From Prevotella sp. P2-180 (GTDB lineage Bacteria; Bacteroidota; Bacteroidia; Bacteroidales; Bacteroidaceae), in NCBI RefSeq assembly GCF_002251435.1, contig NZ_NPJI01000013.1:1-64000 (forward strand): a stretch of 64,000 nt of DNA, given 5' to 3'. Below, in pieces: positions 35,691 through 43,682 of the stretch (the stretch's first letter is position 1; every line of letters begins with the position of its first letter). A program made the position numbers and the translations under genes. A model generated the notes under the pieces. The model ran no database searches, was not told the DNA's origin, and saw only the letters and a program-made list of their open reading frames with translations.

Positions 35691-35786
35691 CCGATTTTGG
35701 GCAGATTTTTATGATTTTAGATCCCGATTTTGGGTTTCGATGCCGATTTTGGGCAAATTTCTCTATTTTTCGATACGGATTTTGGG
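35691..35786 (+). repeat. Four spaced copies of a GATTTTGGG unit
   Basis: CCGATTTTGGG occurs at 35691-35701, 35724-35734 and 35743-35753, and CGGATTTTGGG at 35776-35786, directly before the ATPase -7 box. Spacing is irregular. They may be operator-like sites or decayed repeat units. Confidence 0.5.
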
Positions 35787-35805
35787 AATTATTTGTATCT
35801 TTGTC
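35748..35805 (+). repeat. 58-bp ATPase promoter repeat, copy 1
   Basis: These 58 bp recur at 38889-38946 with three mismatches. Both copies end in GTATCTTTGTC, with the -7 box at 35796-35803 here. This copy lies just before the DUF4143 ATPase start. Confidence 0.75.
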
Positions 35806-35821
35806 ACCAAAATCAGAGCTT

Positions 35822-37174
35822 ATGGAATATTTCAAGAGACATATTGACGAGAAACTCCGCGAATGGAAAGAAGACCCTCGTCGCAAACCATTGCTGATAC
35901 GTGGTGCGCGCCAAGTGGGCAAATCCACTGCTGTAAGAGAATTAGGAAAGACTTTCAAGTACTTCCTGGAGATTAATCTGGAGAAACAACCGGATTTCAG
36001 AAAGCTGTTTCCTGAGAATATCGACGTGAGAAGAACATGCGAAAACCTCAGTGGAATAACGGGTATTCCGATTGTACCTGGAGAGACATTGTTGTTTATT
36101 GATGAGATACAGACATCGAAGGAGGCAATAATGTCACTCAGATATTTCAAGGAGGATTATACTGAACTGCATGTCATAGCAGCCGGTTCCTTGTTGGAAT
36201 TCGCACTTGAGGAACTGCCCTCCTTCGGTGTGGGCAGAATACGTTCTTTATATATGTATCCCTTCTCGTTTGACGAGTTTATGATGGCGCAAGGGTTAGA
36301 CATAACCGTTGATTACAAGCGAAAGGCAACTGCGAGCAGTCCATTGGCAGAACTAGCTCATAAAGAGCTTGTCAGCCAGTTGCGCACGTTCTATTTGGTA
36401 GGAGGAATGCCTGCCGCCGTAAGTGAGTGGATTGAGACGAGGAGCTATATCGAGGTGTCTCACGTACACAATGACATCATCGATACATACAACGACGATT
36501 TCTCGAAATACAAAAAAAGGTTTTCGCCAGTGTTGCTCCGTCAGGTGCTCCGCTCGGTCGCGTTGCAGGCGGGAAACAAGTTCGTGTGCTCAGAGGTGTC
36601 AAATGACATCAAGTCAACCGCGATTCGTGAGGCATTGCATCTTCTGACACTTGCCGGACTTGTGGTTCCGGTGGTACATTCCAACGCCAATGGAGTGCCT
36701 CTTGGAGCTGAGGAAGACCGGCGTTATACAAAATATCTGTTTTTTGACATCGGAGTGATGCAGACGTTGCTTGGTATGACGGCTGCAGAGGTATTGGCAT
36801 CGACGGATATGGATTTGGTGAACAAGGGCGGAATGTCGGAAATGTTTGCCGGCTTGGAATTTGTCAAATATCAGGACTGCCATATAAAGCCAGAGATGCA
36901 TTATTGGCAAAACTCCAGCAAGAGCAGCCAGGCTGAGGTGGATTATGTCATTGCTCATCGTGGCATGGTGCTGCCTGTGGAGATTAAGGCCAGCAGACAG
37001 GGTAGCATGCAGAGTCTGTGGATCTTTATGCGCCAACACAATTTGCATGATGCCATCCGCAGTTCGCTTGAGCCTTTCGGCGAATTTGTCTATTACGACC
37101 CAAAAGCTGGCGACGCCGAGCGTCATGTGGACATTATCCCGCTATATGCCCTGAGTAATATTGCAGTTCCTTAG
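35822..37174 (+). CDS. AAA ATPase with DUF4143 domain
   Basis: Start ATG 35822 (MEYFKRHIDEKLREW) is placed 19 bp after the -7 box; the open frame upstream runs through the repeats. The Walker A motif is GARQVGKST, and Walker B is LLFIDEIQ. AAGSLLEFAL and FGVGRIRSLYMYPFSFDEF follow. The C-terminal DUF4143 domain (about 210-430) ends with WQNSSKSSQAEVDYVIAHRGMVLPVEIKAS, a PD-(D/E)XK-like D-x(n)-ExK segment. These ATPases are very abundant in Prevotella genomes, and their function is not established. It converges with a second ATPase. Confidence 0.9.
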   Translation: MEYFKRHIDEKLREWKEDPRRKPLLIRGARQVGKSTAVRELGKTFKYFLEINLEKQPDFRKLFPENIDVRRTCENLSGITGIPIVPGETLLFIDEIQTSKEAIMSLRYFKEDYTELHVIAAGSLLEFALEELPSFGVGRIRSLYMYPFSFDEFMMAQGLDITVDYKRKATASSPLAELAHKELVSQLRTFYLVGGMPAAVSEWIETRSYIEVSHVHNDIIDTYNDDFSKYKKRFSPVLLRQVLRSVALQAGNKFVCSEVSNDIKSTAIREALHLLTLAGLVVPVVHSNANGVPLGAEEDRRYTKYLFFDIGVMQTLLGMTAAEVLASTDMDLVNKGGMSEMFAGLEFVKYQDCHIKPEMHYWQNSSKSSQAEVDYVIAHRGMVLPVEIKASRQGSMQSLWIFMRQHNLHDAIRSSLEPFGEFVYYDPKAGDAERHVDIIPLYALSNIAVP

Positions 37175-37261
37175 CTATTATGTTATTCAACTTTCGTATA
37201 TAGATTACTGTCTACTTGAACAGGTCTTCTATATATAGGCAGAAAAGCCGAAATATGCAAG

Positions 37262-37308
37262 CTTTTTGTACTAAATCTCACTTTTTTCATGCGATTTAGT
37301 ACAAAAAG
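37262..37308. terminator. Perfect 16-bp inverted repeat between convergent ATPase genes
   Basis: CTTTTTGTACTAAATC and GATTTAGTACAAAAAG pair over 16 bp with a 15-nt loop. The position between convergent stops suits a bidirectional terminator. Confidence 0.55.
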
Positions 37309-37346
37309 GTGGCATAAACGGGATTGGCGGTGGAACCAAAAAACTG

Positions 37347-38771
37347 TTATTTGAAAAGATCGTCTATTGTCAGGCGTCCTTGAATGGAAGACAGATATTT
37401 GCCAGGTTTTATTCCGCTGGAGGTAATCAGTGTAAGACGAAGGGTCTTTGTGGTCTTGGTAACATCTCTGAAGAGGTCGCGTCGTTCATTAAGATATTCC
37501 ACATAGTCCTTTTTGAGTTCATAGTCGCGATCACAATATTTCATTTCACACAAGTCGATGCACTTGTCGCTACGGTCTATTACCAAGTCAATCTGCGCCC
37601 TATGGTCTGTCGAGCGATAATACCACGAGCATACATCGGAGGCTATGCCCGATATTCCTAATGCCTGCTTGATTTTGCTTATATGCAATATACAGACCTG
37701 CTCGAATGCATATCCCGACCAAGCATTGCGCTGTCCAGAACCAATATTGCTCCATGCATATTCGTCTTGTCCGTTGTGGTTTTTCACAAAACGAAGATAG
37801 AACAGGGTGTACATGTCGGTAAGCTGATATATAGGGTCGTTGCACTTTTTTCCAAAAGCCTGATAGCGACGCAGGAAATCACATCTCACAAGATTGTCAA
37901 GAGCTTCGCTGAGGTTGCCATTGTCGGCAATCTTTAACGTCTTGACTATATCCTGGCGGCTAAGACCCATGAGCGATGTTGAAAGCAGCTCTACAATACG
38001 TCTATAAAGTGTAGCCTCATTAAAAAGGGACTTAAACAGGAATGAATACTCCGACCTCAATACCGCATCGCCACTAAAGAAGAGCTCGTCAACATTCTGA
38101 GTAAGAGAGAGTCCGGGACGAAGCAACGACAGATAGAAGGGCGTACCACCAAGTATCATATATGCATCGAGCACTTCATGGCGACTCCAATCAATATTGA
38201 GCGACTTGAGGTATTGTTCTGTTTCCAACAGTGTGAAAGGCATAAGGTGCAATGGGCGAGTGACGCGGTTATGAAGGCCGCCCTTGTCGCCAAGCAGTTT
38301 GTTGGTCATCCATGTGGTGGCACTTCCGCATACTATGAGTTTTACCTTTGGGCGATTGGATGCCCACCCATTCCAGAAAAGGTCGAGTGCACGTAGGAAG
38401 CCAGACTTAGGGGTGTCAAACCATGGCAGTTCGTCGATAAAGATGAGAAACCTGTCTTTCTCCGGTAACGACTCTATAAGGTCCTGCAACAGAGCGAATG
38501 CCTCATTCCAATCCTTTGGTTTGTTATGTCTTGTACCGCTGTATTTAGCCAGTTGGTTCTGCCAATGCTTCAGTTGTTCTGAACGACTCTCCTGATATAC
38601 TCCCGTGGCATAGAAGTCAAATTGCTCGTCAAAATACTGCTTGACAAGATATGTCTTGCCAATTCTTCTCCTGCCATAGACTGCTACAAATTCAGCCTTT
38701 GGTGAGTCATAGCACATCTGGAGGATGTCTTGCTCGTGCTTTCTTCCTACTATTGAATCACAATACTTCAT
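37347..38771 (-). CDS. AAA ATPase, archaeal-ATPase-like (474 aa)
   Basis: It opens MKYCDSIVGRKHEQDIL, then Walker A YGRRRIGKTYLVKQYF, Walker B FLIFIDELPW and the sensor-like CGSATTWM. A winged-helix-like region (about 260-320, MGLSRQDIVKTLKIADNGNLSEALDNLVRCDFLRRY) and a PD-(D/E)XK-like C-terminal domain (AQIDLVIDRSDKCIDLCEMKY) follow. This is the PF01637 ATPase plan, distinct from the DUF4143 type. The -7 box TATCTTTG (38803-38810, minus) lies upstream. An 84-bp copy of its 3' end lies at 32190-32273. The function is unknown; the nuclease-like domain suggests a role in DNA maintenance or defence. Confidence 0.88.
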   Translation of the reverse strand: MKYCDSIVGRKHEQDILQMCYDSPKAEFVAVYGRRRIGKTYLVKQYFDEQFDFYATGVYQESRSEQLKHWQNQLAKYSGTRHNKPKDWNEAFALLQDLIESLPEKDRFLIFIDELPWFDTPKSGFLRALDLFWNGWASNRPKVKLIVCGSATTWMTNKLLGDKGGLHNRVTRPLHLMPFTLLETEQYLKSLNIDWSRHEVLDAYMILGGTPFYLSLLRPGLSLTQNVDELFFSGDAVLRSEYSFLFKSLFNEATLYRRIVELLSTSLMGLSRQDIVKTLKIADNGNLSEALDNLVRCDFLRRYQAFGKKCNDPIYQLTDMYTLFYLRFVKNHNGQDEYAWSNIGSGQRNAWSGYAFEQVCILHISKIKQALGISGIASDVCSWYYRSTDHRAQIDLVIDRSDKCIDLCEMKYCDRDYELKKDYVEYLNERRDLFRDVTKTTKTLRLTLITSSGIKPGKYLSSIQGRLTIDDLFK

Positions 38772-38888
38772 ATACTCAGGTATTCATTATATAAACTTGG
38801 TGCAAAGATACATGTTTTTTTCGAAAAAGTGGCGATTGTATGGCGAAAAGTCGAAAAAAAAGTCACTTCCCGCCATGCTATCTCTGCT

Positions 38889-38946
38889 TTTGGGCAAATA
38901 TCTCTGATTTTCGATACGGATTTTGGGAATTATTTGTATCTTTGTC
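38889..38946 (+). repeat. 58-bp ATPase promoter repeat, copy 2
   Basis: It is the same as 35748-35805 except for three bases, including the TATCTTTG box at 38937-38944. No ATPase gene follows this copy. Confidence 0.75.
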
Positions 38947-38982
38947 CCCATACTTGCAAAGTATACTCGTATTGCGTTTTCT

Positions 38983-39006
38983 GCGTAACATCGTGTTACG
39001 TTACGC
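38983..39006. repeat. GTTACGTTAC palindrome, left boundary
   Basis: GCGTAACatcgtGTTACGTTACGC: the outer GCGTAAC pairs with GTTACGC. Related sequences lie at 40541-40562 and 42237-42257 around the following three genes. Confidence 0.6.
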
Positions 39007-39091
39007 ATGAGTATTTTGAAAGCTCATGAAGGAGGTTATTGAAATTATCAAAATGCTTTTGAAGAAACTTTTTTGGTTAATTCCGATAACC

Positions 39092-39122
39092 TTTGGTGAT
39101 TGAAAAATTAGGTTTACCTTTG
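39092..39122 (+). promoter_or_regulatory. Promoter of the P-loop cassette gene
   Basis: TTTG (39092-39095), a 19-nt spacer and TACCTTTG (39115-39122) match the consensus. The transcript start would lie within a few bases of the ATG at 39131, so the mRNA is almost leaderless. Confidence 0.65.
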
Positions 39123-39130
39123 TGTCCGAG

Positions 39131-40522
39131 ATGAAAGAAAAGGTACTGAATCTCAGTCCAGACAATGTCAAGGACATGCAGACTGAGTCTCCTGCAAAGG
39201 AGTCGAAAGAGACGGTTGCAGACCGCATTCCAAAACTGCCAAAGAATGTGCATTGGGCGGTGAAGGCTATAGTGGAGCCTTTCCCTGAGGACCGTAAGGA
39301 GGTGATGTCGCTCATGGCGCTTCCTTTCCTCGGTATGTTGGGTGGCAACGCCCGATTCCTCTACCGCAACCAGGAGGTGCATCATTTGGGGTTTGAGTGT
39401 TGCCTCGTAGGTGAACAGTCTATCGGCAAGAGTGCGCTGACGCGAATGCAGAACGTGCTAATCTCGAAGGTGATAGAGGTGGACAACGAGACACGCCGTA
39501 AGAGCGATGAGTATGCCGACGAGTGCATTGCCGCAGGAGATGGCAAAGATAAGCCTAAGGATCCTCATTATGGTACGCGCATAATGATGCCCAGCACTAC
39601 CAAGGCGCAGTTCTACCAGAACATCAAGAATCTCAATGGAAAACGTGCCATTATCGTGTGTCCGGAGATTGACTCGCTTCACGTGCCTAACAACTGGAGC
39701 CGCGACGGAGGGGCCAACGAGCGTCTGATGTTTGATACTGAGGTGGGAGGCCAGGACACGAAGAGTCATGCCGGAACGAGCGCCCGGGTGCCTGTAGCGG
39801 TGAACCTTGTCACGAGCGGAACGCCTAAGGCAGTGAAAAACCACTACAGGAATGCTGAGGACGGTCTTGTGACGCGAGTGGGCTTCTGCTCTTTTCCTCA
39901 GGATATGAACGAGGAGGCAGAGGAGCGTCCTCGCTCGAAGAAGAACCTGGAGACCATTCTGAGTATACAGGAAATTCTTCTTTCTGAGAAAGAGGGTGAT
40001 GTCATCAACATTCCGCAGCTTAAGAAGCAACAGCTGGAATGGTGTGCCCGACAGAAGACGGTGAGCGACGCATCGGGCAACCAGAGCATCAGCACCTTCC
40101 GCAAGCGTGCTGCCGTGATGGGCTTCCGTGCCGGATGTGTGCTATATTTGCTTGATGGCAGGAAACTGACACGCAAGGCGCTGGAGTTTGCCATTTGGGT
40201 GAGCGAGTATGTGCTGTATTTCCAACTGAAGTACTTCGGCGAACAGATGAACGAGAGCATTGAAGAGAATGCAATGATGATGCAAGTGCCTGTATTTGCC
40301 CGTAATGCCAATGCGTGGGTGTTCTGTAAGTTGCCCGGGATGTTCTGCTACGGCAACGTGGAGGAAGCCTACACACAGATTGGAATGAAGGCAACAGGCT
40401 ACCGCATGGTGGTGTCGCGATGGATAAGGAACGGCTGGGTGGAGAAGGTTGACAAGGAACACTTCCGAAAGACGGCGACTGGTATCCAGATCTGCAACAA
40501 GATGGGCAGGGAGGCTTCGTAG
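39131..40522 (+). CDS. DUF3987-like P-loop protein of a mobile cassette
   Basis: ATG 39131 is preferred to the in-frame GTG at 39122, which overlaps the -7 box. The protein has a P-loop in CLVGEQSIGKSALTRMQ (about 100-116) and a probable Walker B in RAIIVCPEID. MPSTTKAQFYQNIKNLNGKR and VNLVTSGTPKAVKNHY follow. This is like the helicase/primase-type DUF3987 proteins found on Bacteroidota plasmids, phages and integrated elements. The C-terminus (about 385-460) looks like a winged helix (KATGYRMVVSRWIRNGWVEKV). A replication or DNA-processing role is likely but not proven. It is the first of three co-directional cassette genes. Confidence 0.65.
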   Translation: MKEKVLNLSPDNVKDMQTESPAKESKETVADRIPKLPKNVHWAVKAIVEPFPEDRKEVMSLMALPFLGMLGGNARFLYRNQEVHHLGFECCLVGEQSIGKSALTRMQNVLISKVIEVDNETRRKSDEYADECIAAGDGKDKPKDPHYGTRIMMPSTTKAQFYQNIKNLNGKRAIIVCPEIDSLHVPNNWSRDGGANERLMFDTEVGGQDTKSHAGTSARVPVAVNLVTSGTPKAVKNHYRNAEDGLVTRVGFCSFPQDMNEEAEERPRSKKNLETILSIQEILLSEKEGDVINIPQLKKQQLEWCARQKTVSDASGNQSISTFRKRAAVMGFRAGCVLYLLDGRKLTRKALEFAIWVSEYVLYFQLKYFGEQMNESIEENAMMMQVPVFARNANAWVFCKLPGMFCYGNVEEAYTQIGMKATGYRMVVSRWIRNGWVEKVDKEHFRKTATGIQICNKMGREAS

Positions 40523-40540
40523 GTGGAGTGATGTTTTTCC

Positions 40541-40562
40541 GTAACGTAACGTTATGTTACGC
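40541..40562. repeat. GTAACGTAAC palindrome, internal
   Basis: GTAACGTAACGTTATGTTAC is an imperfect 20-bp palindrome 18 bp after the P-loop gene. It may act as a terminator hairpin or a protein-binding site. Confidence 0.6.
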
Positions 40563-40717
40563 AAAAAATGCAGTTCCTCAGGAGGTGATTTTTGTTCCGT
40601 AGTTATGTAGCAAAATTTCCCTAACTGCGTAGCAATTATCGCCTCTTGGGACTCATCTATGAAGACTCGGACTATTAACAATAGATAACAGTGAAATCAC
40701 ATAAATGACCATATATT

Positions 40718-41500
40718 ATGCATTATAAAAACAACAAATCAGACAACTCGGCGTCAGCATGCCAAGACGCTTTGAAGACAAATAACGCTCGCCGCCGCAT
40801 GAGACAGCAGCTATTGCGCATGGGGTGGACGAAACAAAGATGCCCCTATCCGGTCAACGGCACGTTGAATCTGATGGCAAGGTACCACTCCCCACACATC
40901 TACAACAATACTTTTTGGTTTGAAAGCTGCCTGAAGAAACTCAATCCAAAGGGTGAGGTGTATTACGCGCTGGAGATGCGTTGCGCGGATTTAGAGCACC
41001 TCACGTGGCGTTGTGATTTGGAAAACCCAAACAACCGTCATCCGCTCGACACCCTCGACGCCTTTTATATACTCCGCGGATATATGCTCGAGGGCTTGCC
41101 TTGGGATTATTGTACAGGTAGGGAAGAGGATCGTGGCATCATCAAGATTATCGACTGGGAGCATCCTGAAAACAACACTTTCGAGTTTGTGGAGAATTGG
41201 CAAGGAGCTATCAACGATGGCTTTGGCTGGGACTTCATCCTGCTGGTCAATGCCATTCCCCTATGCGGCATAGTTGTTGAAGATACCCTTCAGGCTGCCT
41301 ACGATATGGCCCAATACCAGCTGGACAACGACTACCAGTTTCCCGTCTATTGCCATCTGCTTGTCATTTCCGACGGAAACAGTATGATGGTTGGAGACCC
41401 TTGGATGGAGTTGGACAAGTTTACGGCAATAGGCACACTGAAAGAAGCGCTCCGACCCGTCGACTTCCTCATAAACCGCATCAAGACAATTCCAGAATAA
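40718..41500 (+). CDS. Stand-alone HsdR_N-like protein lacking the catalytic lysine
   Basis: Residues about 130-255 follow the order of the N-terminal nuclease domain of type I restriction subunit R: NTFEFVENWQG, then GWDFILLVNAIPLCGIVVED, then AAYDMAQYQLDNDYQFPVYCHLLVISDGNSMMVGD. In active HsdR the strand after the Asp ends in ExK. Here the Glu is followed by Asp-Thr, so the lysine is missing. There is no helicase domain. It is probably a non-cutting relative or a decayed piece used for binding. The N-terminal 100 residues are unassigned. It lies 8 bp before the next cassette gene. Confidence 0.6.
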   Translation: MHYKNNKSDNSASACQDALKTNNARRRMRQQLLRMGWTKQRCPYPVNGTLNLMARYHSPHIYNNTFWFESCLKKLNPKGEVYYALEMRCADLEHLTWRCDLENPNNRHPLDTLDAFYILRGYMLEGLPWDYCTGREEDRGIIKIIDWEHPENNTFEFVENWQGAINDGFGWDFILLVNAIPLCGIVVEDTLQAAYDMAQYQLDNDYQFPVYCHLLVISDGNSMMVGDPWMELDKFTAIGTLKEALRPVDFLINRIKTIPE

Positions 41501-41508
41501 CTTTAGCT

Positions 41509-42246
41509 ATGGACGCACAACTTGAAAATATACAAATACTTATAAGCATCAATCGTAAGGCTCTGAGAGAGTTGGCTAAGGTGGCGGAAACCACCTCAGC
41601 CGACTATTTGCATATCGACACAGCCATGAAGCTGATAGGCGACCAGTTCCACTTCCTGCTGCAGCAGAAGGAGGAGCTGATGGCTAAAGCTGAGGAGGTG
41701 GTGCTGGATGAACAGGAACCGCAAGGCATGGAGCAAGGACCGCAGGCCGCCGCTCCAACCCAGAAGCGTGGACGAGGTGCTGAAAAGAAGTATTACCTTA
41801 GGGACGAAACCCTCAAACCGGCTTTTCTCGCCCAACTCAAGCGCATCTTCCAGCGACACTACACCGCGGCTAAGACCTTCACACTCCCTGACGGCACTGA
41901 AGCCAAAGCCCCCGACTTCCTTGCATGCCTGTATGACATAGGCATAAAAAACGGCATCGCCTATCCTAAGGCCCCGGTTTACGACATGAGCTGCCTGTTG
42001 AAGGAAGCGGCCTGTGATTGTCCCAATGCGAAAAATTTCACTACCGCCTACAACACCTTGCAGACAACTGTAAGAAAGTGGAGACTCTTCACCGGTAATG
42101 AAGCCAGCTACTACTGCGTCAACGTCCGCTTCCATCTACTCAAGCCGCAAGATGTGCCATCTGAATATAAGGATGAATACCGCCGCGTGCTTCACATCTA
42201 CTCTCAGGTAGAGCAGATATACAAAGAAACAAAAAACGTAACGTAA
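41509..42246 (+). CDS. Unknown cassette protein (245 aa)
   Basis: ATG 41509 begins MDAQLENIQILISINRKALR; the longer frame overlaps the upstream gene by 150 bp and is rejected. The N-terminal ~75 residues are helical, probably coiled coil. A Pro/Gln-rich linker (about 70-90) leads to a domain with KKYYLRDETLKPAFLAQLKRIF and YDIGIKNGIAYPKAPVYDMS. I do not recognise the family. Its last codons run into the right-hand GTAACGTAAC repeat. Confidence 0.6.
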   Translation: MDAQLENIQILISINRKALRELAKVAETTSADYLHIDTAMKLIGDQFHFLLQQKEELMAKAEEVVLDEQEPQGMEQGPQAAAPTQKRGRGAEKKYYLRDETLKPAFLAQLKRIFQRHYTAAKTFTLPDGTEAKAPDFLACLYDIGIKNGIAYPKAPVYDMSCLLKEAACDCPNAKNFTTAYNTLQTTVRKWRLFTGNEASYYCVNVRFHLLKPQDVPSEYKDEYRRVLHIYSQVEQIYKETKNVT

Positions 42247-42257
42247 CGTAACATCGC
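42237..42257. repeat. GTAACGTAAC repeat, right boundary
   Basis: CGTAACGTAACGTAACATCGC overlaps the end of the 245-aa gene. It shares GTAACATCG with the left boundary (38983-39006), where the GTTACGTTAC arm is reversed. Confidence 0.55.
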
Positions 42258-42294
42258 AAAAAAAAGTAATTCTTGATACTTTTTCAACCGCTAT

Positions 42295-42828
42295 TCACCC
42301 TTTGAATAGGCTGAAATTGACGCTGCCGTAGGAGCGGTGTTCTACGAAATTGGGATGCGAGGTGAAGTCGTAATCCTTGCCGTGCTCGAACACAAAGATG
42401 CCTCCGGGGGCTATCATGCCCCGGTTGATGATTAGGTCGGGAAGGGTGGGGAGCTCTTTTAGCGAGTATGGTGGGTCGGCAAAAATGAAATCATACTGCT
42501 CGCGACATGTCTTGATGAAACGGAATACGTCGCCGCGAATGGCAATACAATTGTCGACGCCGAGTTTTGACAGACATTGCTTGATGAAGGCATGATGGTC
42601 GCGGTCGGCCTCTACGCTCACTACTTGCTGGCATCCTCGCGACAGGAGTTCGAGGGAGATGCTGCCTGTGCCTGAAAAGAGATCAAGGGCTCTTGCTCCA
42701 TCGAAGTCTATATAGGCGTTAAGCACGTTGAAGATGTTTTCCTTGGCAAAGTCGGTAGTGGGACGTGCCTTGAACGTGCGTGGCACATCGAAATGGCGTC
42801 CTTTGTATTGTCCGGTGATTATTCTCAT
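42295..42828 (-). CDS. rsmD: 16S rRNA (guanine966-N2)-methyltransferase RsmD
   Basis: Opens MRIITGQYKGRHFDVPRTFK followed by RPTTDFAKENIFNVL. S-adenosylmethionine motif I is ALDLFSGTGSISLELLSRG (about 47-65), and the catalytic DPPY is at 118-121. At 177 residues it is of family length. It methylates G966 of 16S rRNA in the small subunit. DUF3822 lies directly upstream, the usual Bacteroidota arrangement. Confidence 0.95.
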   Translation of the reverse strand: MRIITGQYKGRHFDVPRTFKARPTTDFAKENIFNVLNAYIDFDGARALDLFSGTGSISLELLSRGCQQVVSVEADRDHHAFIKQCLSKLGVDNCIAIRGDVFRFIKTCREQYDFIFADPPYSLKELPTLPDLIINRGMIAPGGIFVFEHGKDYDFTSHPNFVEHRSYGSVNFSLFKG

Positions 42829-42855
42829 TTTTTTTGGTGTTAAGGGTTTTTCTTT

Positions 42856-43674
42856 CTACCTTCCCTTGATGAAATATGTCATCATGTCGTAGGGGAGGGA
42901 GGGGTTTTGGGCTATGGGGGAGCGGTTGAAGTCTGTGACGGGATTTATGAAATACACGTTTTTTATGTATCCTTTTAGTTCGGTTTCCAACCATTGCTGT
43001 TCCGGCACTTCACCTACCAAATGAAATTCGTCCTTCTGCTCGTCCATCGACTGCTGTTTCCATACGTTGAGTATGAAGTAGAGGGCGTCGTGGGAATTGT
43101 CGAGGGTGAAGGTGTTGCAGAATTTGAAGCGATTCTGTCCGTAGCCGAATATCTCCATGCTTTGGTCGTGGAAATAGGCGTAGAGCTTCCTTTTGCCGCC
43201 AGAGAAACTCCTTTTGAACAAGTAGTGCCACACTGGGGTGGAGGCGTTGAAGAAGGTGGCGGAAGGATAGCGGTCGGAGATGACCGTATGGATGTCTTTG
43301 GGTATTGAATAGAGTACTGCCACGTTGATGTCGCCAATGATGTCGTCTTTGACAATAGAGTTGCCGGTGTCTGGATAGCAATGGGTGTAGAGTAGGGTGG
43401 AGTCTGACTCCTTGTAGACATCAAGCGGCACTACAAGTTGTGGGGTGTCGACCATGACCATCACCTTCGTATAGTCACGGGAGAAGATTTCGAGGGTCTT
43501 CATGGCTTCACGGAGGTTGGCCGTGATGGACATGGTGCCCTTTATGGTGTATGGCGTGTAGGCCAAGGGCACCGACAGGTCGTCGATGTCTTGTACTGCC
43601 ATTGCCAGCGAGTGGCGGCTGATTCTGATAACGAGACGTTTCCTTGTGGAATTTTCGTGGCTTGTTGTTGTCAT
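42856..43674 (-). CDS. DUF3822 family protein
   Basis: This 272-aa protein opens MTTTSHENSTRKRLVIRISR. It has the family's DIPVPLAYTPYT-like stretch (here DDLSVPLAYTPYTIKGTM), YTHCYPDTGNSIVKDDI, and a C-terminal KGYIKNVYFINPVTDFNRSP. In Bacteroidota this family is encoded next to rsmD and may have an actin/ASKHA-like fold; that fold is from memory of the family. The function is unknown. The spacing to rsmD is 27 bp. Confidence 0.85.
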   Translation of the reverse strand: MTTTSHENSTRKRLVIRISRHSLAMAVQDIDDLSVPLAYTPYTIKGTMSITANLREAMKTLEIFSRDYTKVMVMVDTPQLVVPLDVYKESDSTLLYTHCYPDTGNSIVKDDIIGDINVAVLYSIPKDIHTVISDRYPSATFFNASTPVWHYLFKRSFSGGKRKLYAYFHDQSMEIFGYGQNRFKFCNTFTLDNSHDALYFILNVWKQQSMDEQKDEFHLVGEVPEQQWLETELKGYIKNVYFINPVTDFNRSPIAQNPSLPYDMMTYFIKGR

Positions 43675-43682
43675 GAATTAAT

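Larger units (their letters stand above)
35201..35821. other. Divergent intergenic region with promoters and repeats
   Basis: From left to right it contains the minus-strand promoter of the Rpn gene (35222-35253), the inverted-repeat element copy C (35344-35393), four spaced copies of a GATTTTGGG unit (35691-35786) and the -7 box TATCTTTG (35796-35803) for the ATPase at 35822. No gene is seen. Confidence 0.6.
38772..39130. other. Divergent region: orphan promoter repeat, palindrome and promoter
   Basis: It contains the minus-strand -7 box of the ATPase (38803-38810), copy 2 of the 58-bp promoter repeat (38889-38946), a palindromic GTTAC cluster (38983-39006), a 25-codon frame (39026-39103) and the promoter of the next gene (39092-39122). 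Confidence 0.6.

Noticed and set aside
35711-35821. 37-codon N-terminal extension of the DUF4143 ATPase
   Set aside because: It runs through the GATTTTGGG repeats and the promoter -7 box, so it would lie upstream of the transcript start.
41350-41508. 53-codon N-terminal extension of the 245-aa cassette protein
   Set aside because: It overlaps the HsdR_N-like gene throughout; the ATG at 41509 follows that gene's stop by 8 bp.
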